A DNA stretch of 64,000 nt from Zygaena filipendulae (lineage: Eukaryota; Arthropoda; Insecta; Lepidoptera; Zygaenidae): assembly GCA_907165275.2 (NCBI GenBank), contig OU015666.1, forward strand, positions 9,640,001 to 9,704,000. Direction: 5' to 3'. Below, in pieces: positions 54,935 through 64,000 of this stretch. The notes under the pieces were generated by a model. The model worked only from the letters and a program-made list of their open reading frames with translations. It did no database searches and was not told where the DNA came from. Within the stretch, counting starts at the first letter, position 1. Each line of letters starts with the position of its first letter. A program made the translations under genes and the position numbers.

Positions 54935-55095
54935 ATTACTAGCTGATCCTCGCGGTTTCACCCGCGGTAATTTCGGAGTTCCCGCAGGAATTCCAGGATA
55001 AAAGTACGGTATCTGTGTATCCCTGCCAATTTGTATGCAAAATTTCATAATGATTCGTTGAGCCGTGAACGGTGAAAGCGTTACAAACAAACAAA
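54935..55095 (-). repeat. Family-1 repeat
   Basis: 'actagctgatcctcgcggtt', 'caggaattccaggataaaag', 'aatttgtatgcaaaatttca', caaacaaacaaac, 'tcattctcacatgaat'. Confidence 0.6.
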
Positions 55096-55202
55096 CTCAT
55101 TCTCACATGAATATGAAAAACAAAATATAGGTATCTAGTCGGATCTTAACATCTGTAGTAAAGTAGTTTATTGAAAAGTATCATGTCCAGATTTATACCT
55201 AG

Positions 55203-55400
55203 TAAGCTGTCCCCCGCGGTTTCACCCGCGTTAATTTCGGAGTTCCCGTGGGAATTTCGGGATAAAAAGTATACCCTATGTCACTCAGGATCACTGTGGC
55301 TTCCTATAAGTGAAATAATTTTCAAAATCGGTTCAGTAGATGCAGTGATTACCCCCTACAACGTCACAAACTCACAATTCACAAATTCACAAACTTTAAC
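55203..55400 (-). repeat. Family-1 variant repeat
   Basis: 'aagctgtcccccgcggtttc', 'cgtgggaatttcgggataaa', 'atgtcactcaggatcactgt'. Variant 3' part as at 52150-52300. Confidence 0.55.
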
Positions 55401-55424
55401 TCTTTGTAATAATACAACTAATAT

Positions 55425-55612
55425 TATAAATGTGGAAGTGTTGGATTTTTGGATGTTTGTTACTCAATCACGCAAAAACGGCATAACGGATTTGTATGAA
55501 ATTGGGCATGCACGTTGTCAGAGGTGAGAAGGACAAAGGGTACTTTTTATCCCGGAATTCCCGCGGGTACTCCAAAATTACCGCGGGTGAAAGCACGGGG
55601 CACAGCTAGTCT
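55425..55612 (+). repeat. Family-1 repeat, near full length
   Basis: 'actaatattataaatgtgga', 'gttactcaatcacgcaaaaa', 'cacgttgtcagaggtgagaa', 'tttttatcccggaattcccg', 'gcacggggcacagctagt'. Close to the 250-445 copy. Confidence 0.65.
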
Positions 55613-55654
55613 ACAATAAAGTTTGAGTGAATGTCATGGGTATTATTTTAGAGC

Positions 55655-55930
55655 TGTGCTCCGCGGTTTCACTTGCGTGAATTTCGGAATTCCATGCATA
55701 AATTCCAAAGTATCTAGCCTAAGTTTCTTCTTATATAACATCAGCTAATTATAAATCCCATCTAATCGGTCCAACCGTTGCGGAGATTCACCGCGTGAGT
55801 TTCAGAATTCCCACAAGAATTCCAAACTTCTTTCACAAGAAACTTCTCTTTACAATAACAAACACAACAAAAAAGAATTATGAAATTGGTCCAGCCGTTC
55901 ACGCGTGATGCCGCGGCCGTGACCAAGAGA
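55655..55930 (-). repeat. Family-1 variant repeats, eroded
   Basis: Starts 'gctgtgctccgcggtttcac', 'gtgaatttcggaattccatg'; a second start 'ttcaccgcgtgagtttcaga' follows near 55787. Confidence 0.45.
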
Positions 55931-56037
55931 AATAGGGATTCATTTTTATAGGTATTATTTTAGAAGGTTAGGTACACACAGGGTAAAAGTTTGAACGTAA
56001 ATATTTCTTCTTCTTCTTCTTTAATAATGGCGTCTCT

Positions 56038-56564
56038 AATTATACACACCGGCAGAATTAGCGGAACATAAAAAGGCAGAGTATAGATATATAGTTACGT
56101 ATATATATTAAAACAAATAATAATTAGACGTGAAGTAATAAATTAATATACATCTTTTAACACTTTAAAAGATTGTAATTAAATTATTAAATTTTATTTA
56201 AAATAATAATAAAAAAAACACGTTTTCTCTAATTTGTGGGCACACAAATAATGTTGCAAATTTAAGATTACTGTGATTTTAACACTAAATAAATAAACGA
56301 TGAATAACGTGTGTTTCCCCTTCGTGATTAAACTTTTATTTGCAACATTGTCTGTGTTCTCACAAACTAGAGATTTTTTATTTTTTTTTATTTTGATTAC
56401 TTTTAATAAAATTTAACTAAAAACTTCTTAAAGTCGATGTTAAAAGATGTATATAAAAGTTTATTACTTCATGCCTGATAATAATTTGTTTTAATATATA
56501 TACGTAATTATTTCTATACTCTGCCTTTTTATGTTCCGCTAATTCTGACGGTGTGTATATAATT
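56038..56564. mobile_element. 527-bp foldback MITE
   Basis: The left arm 'tatacacaccggcagaatta', 'gcggaacataaaaaggcaga', 'gtatagatatatagttacgt', 'atatatattaaaacaaataa' has its reverse complement at the right end to 'acggtgtgtatataatt'. Arms at least 85 bp, probably more. A flanking 'taatt'-like duplication is possible. Confidence 0.78.
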
Positions 56565-57086
56565 TGCCAATGACAACGTTTCTTAGTAATAAAAATTTCT
56601 TCATCTACTTCTTCGATTATAGCGAAACGCTAATGACAAAGTTAAAGTTAGTTAGTTCCCCAAGGTAAAACATGGCTCTTTTCAAAGCTAGTTTCCTGCT
56701 CGGGGTCCAAAATAGATGCTGAAAAGTGACTGAAATAACGAAGACTTCACGTGACACGCGTGTGTTCGGTACGGCTTTTGTCGCCATAAGTGCATAATAT
56801 TGGATATGGCCTAGGTTCAGATATGCACACGTTCATTGGCGTCAGAAGAAGTCTTATGCGCTAGGGATTTGGAGTGAGACGCTAAGAGACAGGACATGCA
56901 GTACGCACTCCTATTGTGCTGATTTGAATTGTATTCTATTCTCGCGAGATTGGACTCCAGCGATAGCACCATCACGGGCCACGCCCGTGATGGGTGGGCG
57001 GCCTTCGGTGGCCCCCAGGGTCCTCCAAACCATCCCCTTTAGACCCTCCCTTACCTCCAGGATTCAATGTACTTGATTGATTCTCT
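56565..57086. other. No recognisable gene
   Basis: Mixed AT- and GC-rich sequence. No exon. Confidence 0.35.
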
Positions 57087-57320
57087 GAACTGACTCTATT
57101 CAGGTGGTTTGACCGTACATCTATCAATTGAGATGCCCGGGAGTCACGTTCACTTCACTTCATTTCATTTCGTTTCGTTTCGGTATTTAATTGAACCTTA
57201 ATTTGTGAACTGACTCTATTCAGGTGGTTTGACCGTACATCTATCAATTGAGATGCCCGGGAGTCAGTTCACTTCCTTTCATTTCATTTCGTTTCGGTAT
57301 TTAATTGAACCTTAACTTGT
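57087..57320. repeat. 120-bp tandem repeat, two units
   Basis: The unit starts 'gaactgactctattcaggtg' at 57087 and again at 57207, exactly 120 bp later. It ends in a pyrimidine tract of 'tcatttcatttcgtttc'. Within unit 2, 'gtgaactgactc' and 'gagtcagttcac' form a 12-bp inverted pair; in unit 1 the second half has an extra C. Confidence 0.8.
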
Positions 57321-57425
57321 GGGTATCACTCGACATTCATGAGTACCTATCGTATCTCCCAAAGTCTCACTCCGTATTACATGAGGGTATTTGGATAATC
57401 AGTTATTATCATAAAACCCACTAAC

Positions 57426-57541
57426 CTTATGTATGGGAGATACGCTTTACCATTCACGTCGCTGGAACACTCCTGGCAGCGTGTGATTCTTCCTTGTATC
57501 ATTCCAAGGGGGGTGTCGCCCGTCACGAACCGTGCCGCCAT
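57426..57541 (-). other. Candidate first coding exon, unknown
   Basis: ATG at 57541 in a good context (agg-ATG-g), 38 codons, then 'ataag|gttagt' as a possible donor. It includes T-G-D-T-P-L-G-M-I-Q-G, T-R-C-Q-E-C-S-S-D-V and K-A-Y-L-P-Y-I. I do not recognise the family. It could belong to a repeated element rather than a host gene. Confidence 0.25.
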
Positions 57542-58164
57542 CCTGTTTTTTTTTGTTCCAAAAAACACACACAAAATTATTCGCTACCCAAAAGCAGTGA
57601 CCATCCCAAAAAATGTTGCCACCGCCAAAACAGTGTTCTACCCAACAAATTAAATTCATTTGTTGTTACTCACCCACTTATTATTGGCAGCTCGCGTACA
57701 CCGCGACAGCTTTCACCCTTCAACCAGGGAGAAGGTAATCCTTCAACAACCAACGTAAATATTTACTTGAGTGCTCCTCAGACAGGCAGACAGTACGCAT
57801 GCGTTAATATCCATGTCAGGGCCAGATTACTACTGTTGTTAGACAAGGTCGGTCATGTCACTCCGCTTTAGTTAGTGCCAATTCGCTTTCTTTTCACGAA
57901 GTGCCCCATTCTTTCACGCTTATGCAGTATTGAAAATGGATTTGATACCTATAGCCGCTCTCCAAGGTACATTATACTTGTATTATTGTATGGTAGGTTC
58001 ACACGCGTGCGTTCAACTCTACATTCAACGTGCACATTCACATTCACGAGCGTGTAAACGGTACGCCCGAGCCCGTGAACGCGCCTGTGAACGTGAATGC
58101 CGCGAATCGGGCAAGTGTCGGTTTTTTGGCAAAGTTCAAAGGATGAATGTGCGGGCGCCCGGTG

Positions 58165-58405
58165 ACTGTTTACACGCGCGCGGGCAGTCAGTCTGTCCCG
58201 CGCTTTCGCGACGAGTGGATCTTCATTCAACGTTGCTAAGAAAGTCGCTACGATCGGATATTACAACATGGCGGAATGGTCAAATGAGACAATTTTGATT
58301 TTGTTTCTTTTTCCAATAAAAATAAGTTAAGCCAAAGGATATGGCAGCAACAACACCGAGATCCTCGCTGCTCGCCATTCTGGCACTGACTGACACGACG
58401 GCGTG
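58165..58405. mobile_element. PIF/Harbinger-like transposon relic
   Basis: The inverted edges 'ctgtttacacgcgcgc' and 'gcgtgcgtgtaaacag' bracket two overlapping short frames. One reads M-A-E-W-S-N-E-T on plus (58268), like a MADF-type partner protein. The other reads M-A-S-S-E-D-L-G-V-V-A-A on minus, like the start of insect Harbinger nucleases. Both stop early. The family call rests on these short N-termini only. Confidence 0.35.
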
Positions 58406-58796
58406 CGTGTAAACAGCTTGAATGTCCGCCGGCCCGGGACGGGCTGCATGCCGCGCAGCCCGCCAGGCAGCCCGCCGGGCTGCACGGCGCGCGTGTGACC
58501 GTAGCAGGATACGTTTTGTTATCAAGCTTTCTGATTGTTGCTTTTGTCACGGTTATTCATATTGCCTCATAAATAGGTGTGTAGGATAGTTGGTGCGTGT
58601 GTGTGTCAGAGAGTAAGTGCTAATGTTAAGCTTGTAAATAAACATGACAGAATCATGTATATTTAAGTATGTATCTATCTACTATATTTGCCTACTGTGG
58701 AATCTAGTAGATCTGTGCGTTGTGAAGTGGATTATTATAATAAAAAAAAATATCTTGCTAAGTACAATACGATATAATTACTGTTTGGTATAAACT

Positions 58797-59020
58797 AACG
58801 GCTACACTCAGAGTCGTTTTAATGATTACCTTATAAGGTTTTTATAACCAAATTGCCGCTATCTTAGACGTTCATTAAATTAATGTTAATTGGCATTAAA
58901 CTATTTAAGTTAAATTAGTCAAAGGTCAATTAACATTAATTTAATTGATTGCGGCAGTTTGGTTTTAAAAATATTTACTTAAAATTAAGTAATCATTAAA
59001 ACGACTCTGAGTGCGACGGT
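58797..59020. mobile_element. Foldback MITE, 'gagtcgttttaat' family, copy 2
   Basis: Left 'cggctacactcagagtcgtt' and right 'aaaacgactctgagtgcgac' are inverted. Two inner inverted blocks, 'aattaatgttaattg' and 'caattaacattaatt', are also present. Same family as 31645-31795. It lies 170 bp upstream of the first readable Bcl-2-like exon. Confidence 0.7.
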
Positions 59021-59186
59021 AAGTGGTATACCTAATTAAATAGGGTATCTTTTATATTAGGTACCTGAGGATTTTACCGAAACGTTTGTTTTATTTAATA
59101 AGGTAACAAATGTGTTGCCAAATTTTATTTTCTTTCGTTCTATTTACATTAGACTAACCGACTTTTACTACTAACACATTTTCCAG

Positions 59187-62011
59187 CGTGCCCTGTCCAG
59201 CCGTTAGAGGAGTGTGATGCACCGCGAGCACCCCTCCTCCGTCAAGTGTCTCTCGACGAGGAGAGACGCGACGAGTGCCCGGGTCACTGGCGCGGGCCGT
59301 ACCTGCTGGGCGAGGAGGAAGAGCGGGGCGTACGCCTGTTCAGAGCGTTGCTCCTGGAACACCTGAGGCTCGCACGGCTGAAACCACCTCCGTGTATCGT
59401 AGCCCCTGCCATACCTGATCCCAGGTAATATCACAATTTGCACGACGCTAAACAGCTGACAATTTGCACGACATGCAGAAATAACATTACGACTCACGAA
59501 ACTAAACATCACGTAGTAGTTATGTACTCTTTGCTAAATATATGCATTTTCGCAACTGTCCCTATGTACCGTTTGTTCAAAGATATAGGTACTTTATCTA
59601 CATAATACTGGTATACTTTGTTAATAATTTTTGTGCCAATAAAAAATACAAGACTGTTTCTGTTATAATCTTGTTAAAAAAGCGTACATTTTTTATTGTC
59701 TCTCTGCAATGATATTTTATAATATCATTAACGTGCGACAGACTGACCCCACTATACACTGAATTTTTATGACATGCAGGAGAAACTAGAGAAGAGTATA
59801 AACTTGGAAAATTTTCGAAGCTCTTGCAAATATCTGAACCTCTATAATATCTTTTAGAGGTTGGTGGATGTACTGGCGGGACTGGAGAGCCTTGGAGCGT
59901 GCCGCGAAACGGTTCAGAGAGACGAAGGCCAGAGCCAGACTGGCTGAGCGGGCCGAGCACATTCCCCTGTTGAGCCTCGACGAGGTCGCCTTCGAGGACA
60001 TCATGCAGGAGTTGTGTCAGGTGCGAAAAACACTGTTCAATACTTGCTGATGATGTTGATTCTGCTAATATGGTACTTATCAATATTGGCAGCATCCGCA
60101 GCATCAGCAAAACCAGGCTAACCATTATGAAGCTTAGAAAATAAAACAACAAAAATAAAAGGACACTAGGTAATATCCATGTTAAAAATTGCAGCGCGGT
60201 AAATTGAAAATAAACGTAATAATGTAAAAATTATCCCACCAAAAACATTACCTATCATCTAAAATTATGCCAAAACGAGACTATAACTCGCACTCTCTAA
60301 AAGGCACTTCACAAGTTCTACACCTTTGTCGAAATATGTGGCTTGGCTATCTCGCTACATTCACATGGCCCGTAAGGTGAATAAATCCACTACTAATACT
60401 AATCGAAACACTAGTATATTATAAGGGTTCAAAAAACGACAAAGCTCATCGAGAAAAGGTGTGCCCTTGAGCTTCACTTGGCTCGTCTAGTGCCCTTACA
60501 TAAATTTATACTTCTAGTTCTAGTACTGTCTTTATTTCAATACAATATTAAAATTAATGTAATGTTTTGCCTCGCCCGTGCCTCTTGCCCTTTAAATTTG
60601 AATCAGAGTGGTTAGCGCTAGTGTTGACTGTTGGATGATGCCATGCGGGCGCGCTGGCAGGCGTGCGCGCACGTGGAGCAGCGCGCGCTGGTGGTGCTGG
60701 CGTTCCTGTGCGAGGTGTGCGCGCGCGCCGTGCGCTGCGGCGGCTGGTGCCGCGCCGCCGACTGGGCCGCCAGCCACGTCGCGCAGTGCGCCACGCCCTG
60801 GGCCATCCGGCACGGCGGATGGGTGAGAACTGAGAGTCAATCCACACGGTGCGCCGGTCAGGTCAGGCGCCTGAGCGGCGCCGCTGCGGTATATTACATA
60901 CAAAAATGCGTTGTGGCCACACGGCGCCTTGCGGCGCGCTCCGGCGTCGCGCCGCGCTTGCTTCGGAGTAGAGACGAGGCGGGGAGGGGAGTAAGCGGTT
61001 CGCTTTTTTCGCTTTCGCTTGTTTGTCCTGTTCTGTCACGTAGCGATAGGCATGACTACTCTTTTTGTCGCCGCTGCGGCGCCGCGCTGCCGGTGTGGTC
61101 GCCCATGCGGCGAAATGGTTTGGGCTGAGGCGCCGCACCGCATCGTGTGGGTTGACACTGAGACCATTGGCGAATCTATACTAATATTATAAAGCTGAAG
61201 AGTTTGTTTGTTTGTTTGCTTTAACGCGCTAATCTCAGGAACTACTGGTCCGATTCGAAAAAGGAGCGGAGCAGCAATAAAAAATGTTGCTAAAACGGTA
61301 AAAAAAATCCTTTTGAGAACTTCCATTGCATACGCTACGTAAACGGTTAGCTGTGGAATTCCTGAATATAAACCTTCCTCTTGAATCAATTAACTATGGT
61401 GAAAACCGCATGAAAATCCGTTCAGTATCTAGATAATGTTAAGGTAAGCGTAACAAACAAACAAACAAATAAACTGACATTCGCATTTATAGGTATATCA
61501 CAATAGTATCTTTAGGATTACGTAGACTATCAATGTAGAGACAGGCGCCAGTGTTGTCCAGTTGTCCAGTTTTATGGTACCTACGGCGAAACTTTCAGAT
61601 AGCAGTGGAAGTAAAACATTCTACATTCATGTATTTAGCTCAAATAAAAATCACGCATCTCGTGTCAAACCAACACCAATACTTTTTGTATGATTGAATG
61701 AGTCAATAAAAACTTTCTTCGATGCCACAATGTGTCACAACTCACAATTTAAACACAGCCAAATTTTATTCTAAGTACGTGGCACCATTCGGCGGTCCTA
61801 TCGCTAAAAAGCGATCACTTCCAGACAACCAATTAGAAGAGAAGAGTTTGTCCGCTTGAGTGAAAACGGCCTTCAATTTCAGAGTACGGTCGTGGAGCGT
61901 GCCGGCGGCTTTCGGCGAGATGAAAGCACTTTGCTGGCGGGCGCGGCGTTTGCGGCGTTGCTGGCGTTTTTGCTGTTCTGCCGAATGCGTCTGCGCACGT
62001 CTTTACTGTAA
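59187..62011 (+). CDS. Divergent Bcl-2-family protein, 5' exon missing
   Basis: Four in-phase exons: 59187-59424, 59858-60020, 60661-60822, 61883-62011 (TAA). They give about 230 residues. A helix-1-like stretch R-G-V-R-L-F-R-A-L-L-L-E-H-L is in the first. A weak BH3 candidate (W-R-A-L-E-R-A-A-K-R-F, lacking G-D) and F-E-D-I-M-Q-E-L, the helix before BH1, are in the second. The third holds the BH1/helix-5 segment R-A-L-V-V-L-A-F-L-C-E-V (canonical N-W-G-R is absent) and the BH2 motif P-W-A-I-R-H-G-G-W. The last encodes a hydrophobic tail anchor (L-L-A-G-A-A-F-A-A-L-L-A-F-L-L-F) followed by basic residues. The intron directly after G-G-W is where Bcl-2-family genes usually have one. Likely acts on mitochondrial or ER membranes in apoptosis control; pro- or anti-death direction cannot be told. 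Exon 1 must end in phase 1 and lies upstream, not identified. The acceptor at 60661 has a weak pyrimidine tract. Confidence 0.72.
60234..60300 (+). mobile_element. Foldback arm fragment in Bcl-2-like intron
   Basis: 'atcccaccaaaaacattacc', 'aaaattatgccaaaacgaga'. Matches the outer arm of the 29632-30064 element. Confidence 0.55.
60830..61162. mobile_element. GC-rich MITE, 8 bp from a splice donor
   Basis: The termini 'ctgagagtcaatccacacgg' and 'gtgtgggttgacactgag' are inverted with few mismatches. The inner 'ggcgcctgagcggcgccgct' and 'ggcgccgcaccgcatc' also pair partly. It starts just after the donor of the BH2 exon (60823). Open frames here (60592-61138, both strands) are by-products of the GC content. 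Confidence 0.7.
61175..61498 (+). repeat. Interspersed repeat, 'ttaacgcgctaatctcagga' family
   Basis: 'atactaatattataaagctg', gtttgtttgtttg, 'ctactggtccgattcgaaaa', 'ttcctgaatataaaccttcc', 'aaaatccgttcagtatctag', caaacaaacaaac, 'attcgcatttataggta'. Related in design to family 1 but distinct. Confidence 0.55.
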
Positions 62012-62412
62012 ACAAGCCACTTGGTATCACATGAGGCCTGAGATGTACAGTACAGTACAGTAACTGTTCAAACGTGCCGGGAAGGTAGCCGTAAAACGGT
62101 GTTTTTGGTGTTTTTGGATATCGAGGTTCCATATCTAGAAAATGACGGTAAAGGAATCTCAAAATGATGTTCGAATTCTGAGCAACTATTACACCGGTCA
62201 CCAAAAAAAAAAATTTCTTTTTTGCGCATGGGTTTTACTTTAATATATTCTGTTTATATAAGCACATATTATATACAATTTTTTAGATTACAAATCAAAA
62301 ATATTTGCTTTGAACTTTGTATTTTAATTGATTTTAATTTTCCCATTTTTTTGGTATAAAAGCAAATTCAGAACAATTTTTGGTTCCTCTTCTTATTTCT
62401 AGATATAAATGC

Positions 62413-62418
62413 AATAAA
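62413..62418 (+). terminator. Possible poly(A) signal of Bcl-2-like gene
   Basis: AATAAA about 400 bp after the stop codon, within 'tgcaataaaaataaacta'. No other strong candidate lies closer. Weak, because the region is AT-rich. Confidence 0.35.
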
Positions 62419-62539
62419 AATAAACTATGTAGGTATATCCCATGCGCAAAAATGCTGTAAATCAGTGTCATTTATGAGGGTTTTTATTTTTACGCCATTA
62501 TATTGAGTTCTTTACGCCAGTGCGCCGATAATATTGATT

Positions 62540-62615
62540 TAGGTACTGATTTAATCAGGTACCCACCTACTGATTTATTTAGGTACCTACTGATTTAATT
62601 AGGTACCCACTGTAA
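62540..62615. repeat. Short tandem repeat, about 24-bp unit
   Basis: 'aggtactgatttaatc', 'aggtacccacctactgattt', 'aggtacctactgatttaatt', 'aggtacccactg': imperfect units around 'aggtac..actgattta'. Confidence 0.65.
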
Positions 62616-62817
62616 CACCAATAGCCAATATTTGGCGAAACAAAGTTAATATTTTTCTAAAAGTGAAAGAACTAAAAACATACATAGATAAAACTGAGTT
62701 TTGAAATGTAAATTAATAGAAATATGATATGTTTTAAAAATATTATGATGGGGCTGAGGATATTTGCTCCAATTGAGTAGGGTGCTTGTTGGCTCCATAT
62801 TATCTAATCTAATATAT

Positions 62818-63035
62818 TTATATCACGTGTCACGTTGTTTGTCCGCGATGGACTCCGAAACTACTGAATGGATTTTGATAAAATTTTGCAACCATTTATA
62901 ATATGGTCCAACTTAAAAGATAGTTTTTATCCCGGAATTCCCTCGGGAACTGAAGGACATAGAGTAATTTTTTCCCGCAACCTCCGCGGGAATTCCGAAA
63001 TTACCGCGAATGAAATCGCGGGGGACAGCTAGTTG
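62818..63035 (+). repeat. Family-1c interspersed repeat
   Basis: 'atcacgtgtcacgttgtttg', 'tccgcgatggactccgaaac', 'atttataatatggtccaact', 'tcccggaattccctcgggaa', 'accgcgaatgaaatcgcggg', 'ggacagctagttg'. The best copy of the subfamily in the window. Confidence 0.65.
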
Positions 63036-63167
63036 TAATATAATAATTAGGTGTTTGTTTGTGTTTTTCACTATGTAATAAGAAAGCTTTATTTGAAAAC
63101 ATGTACTAACTAGATACTTTTGATAATAATAAAGATGTGTAATATTAGGTGACTATGTGTTATTTGT

Positions 63168-63290
63168 TTTTAACCGACTTCAAAAAGGGGGAGGTTCTCA
63201 ATTCGATTGTATTTTTTTACGTTTGTTACCTCAAAACTTTCGACTGGGTGAACCGATTTTGATGATTCTTCGCTGAAGCCCGCTCGTGTG
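63168..63290 (+). repeat. 'aaccgacttcaaaaaggggg' interspersed repeat
   Basis: 'taaccgacttcaaaaagggg', 'gaggttctcaattcgattgt', 'tgaaccgattttgatgattc'. Fragments of the same repeat are at 17152 and 18088. Common in lepidopteran genomes; class uncertain. Confidence 0.5.
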
Positions 63291-64000
63291 GGTTATTTTG
63301 TTCACAATGACACGCTCACACGCTTGCAATGTGGTGAGAATGGACTCTTTCTACCTATTACCTATTTGGCTAAGCACCGACTTCGAAATGATCGATAGCA
63401 CATACCAATAATAATATTACGTGCATTTTTGTCTTTCGTATTAAATCGGTATTTTGTCATTTTTTTACTTTTCAGTGTGGGGCATTTTTGTGTTTTTTGA
63501 GTCGATTTAATTATTCTGTTATGTGAATAATATTATTTTAATTATACAGGACATTAATTTATTATTATTTTCGTGCTTATCTAATGCATTTTGAATGGGT
63601 CAGTTCAATGTAAGAACTAACTTAATTGTACCTAAGTTTTAGTGTTTTTAAGGTTTAGTCTATCAGGAATAAATAATAATAAGTAATAGTGAAATATTAT
63701 TTTTTAGTTTGTTTTTAATAGTTTTTATGTGATAAATAAAACTTGGTTTTTCATGAAATAAGATGTTTTTTTTAGTTAAATAAACACGCCAAAGTTCACT
63801 ATTTTATTATTTTTATTGTAATTTCATAATGCCGTCGACAGGCGACTTTTTAATTACGTCAATGCTCTTCGAAACTAATTGCAAGTATAAAACAATAAAC
63901 GGACGCCGATAAGCAATAACATGTTAACCCACAAATTAAATTATTGATACAGAACGCTTCATTGAGAGTTATAGAACGTTTTTTAATTATGTGTTCACCT
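63291..64000. other. No recognisable gene
   Basis: AT-rich sequence to the window end. Near 63270-63400 a block ('cacacgcttgcaatgtggtg', 'ctatttggctaagcac') resembles intron DNA at 39180 and 50030 of the colmedin-like genes, so it is a dispersed repeat. Confidence 0.4.

Noticed and set aside
60592..61138. Several overlapping open frames on both strands near 60.6-61.1 kb
   Set aside because: High GC leaves few stops. On the plus strand only the part 60661-60822 fits the Bcl-2-like exon; the rest is MITE.

Overview
The window looks like a stretch of insect nuclear genome, most probably from a butterfly or moth. The DNA is AT-rich and gene-poor. Its coding parts are short exons bounded by GT-AG introns. 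It is crowded with small interspersed repeats of lepidopteran style: 'ccgcggtttcacccgcg...cagctagt' elements, tRNA-derived SINEs and short inverted-repeat elements. The species call is inference from these patterns; nothing was searched.

Region 1-26.7 kb is mostly non-coding. It holds a complete, young-looking Ty1/copia retrotransposon (3900-8466): two 174-bp LTRs differing at one base, an uninterrupted 1316-residue Gag-Pol and a 5-bp target duplication. Many repeats and several perfect hairpins surround it. At 26702-26999 (minus) lies the first coding exon of a ZSWIM4/5/6-family gene. No further exon of that gene is recognisable to its left, so its first intron would run to the window edge and contain the copia element in antisense. 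GC-rich blocks at 26.5-27.1, 27.6-27.7 and 28.2-28.5 kb suggest its promoter region.

Region 32.7-55 kb holds a tandem pair of genes on the minus strand, of the colmedin/gliomedin type. Gene A (43129 to 33661, 17 exons, about 838 residues) is complete: cytoplasmic tail, membrane anchor, furin-like site, collagen triplets, two Ig domains, a cysteine cluster and an olfactomedin domain ending in a stop. Gene B (54346 to 46762, 10 exons) is a duplicate of exons 1-10. It has an enlarged collagen domain made of 72-bp repeats, a GC splice donor, an early stop in exon 10 and no olfactomedin exons. DNA downstream of A (including a possible poly(A) signal) is also duplicated beyond B, so a whole-gene duplication followed by loss of the olfactomedin exons is the simplest reading. 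LINE remnants and a MITE now occupy that gap.

Region 55-64 kb is repeat-rich. It carries a plus-strand gene of which four exons can be read (59187-62011). They encode a divergent Bcl-2-family protein with a BH1-like helix, a clear BH2 motif and a hydrophobic tail anchor; its 5' exon was not found.

Across the window a roughly 330-bp MITE family recurs about a dozen times. Each full copy carries two TGACGTCA palindromes, the textbook CRE/ATF site. Differences in its presence between genes A and B show that it moved after the duplication.
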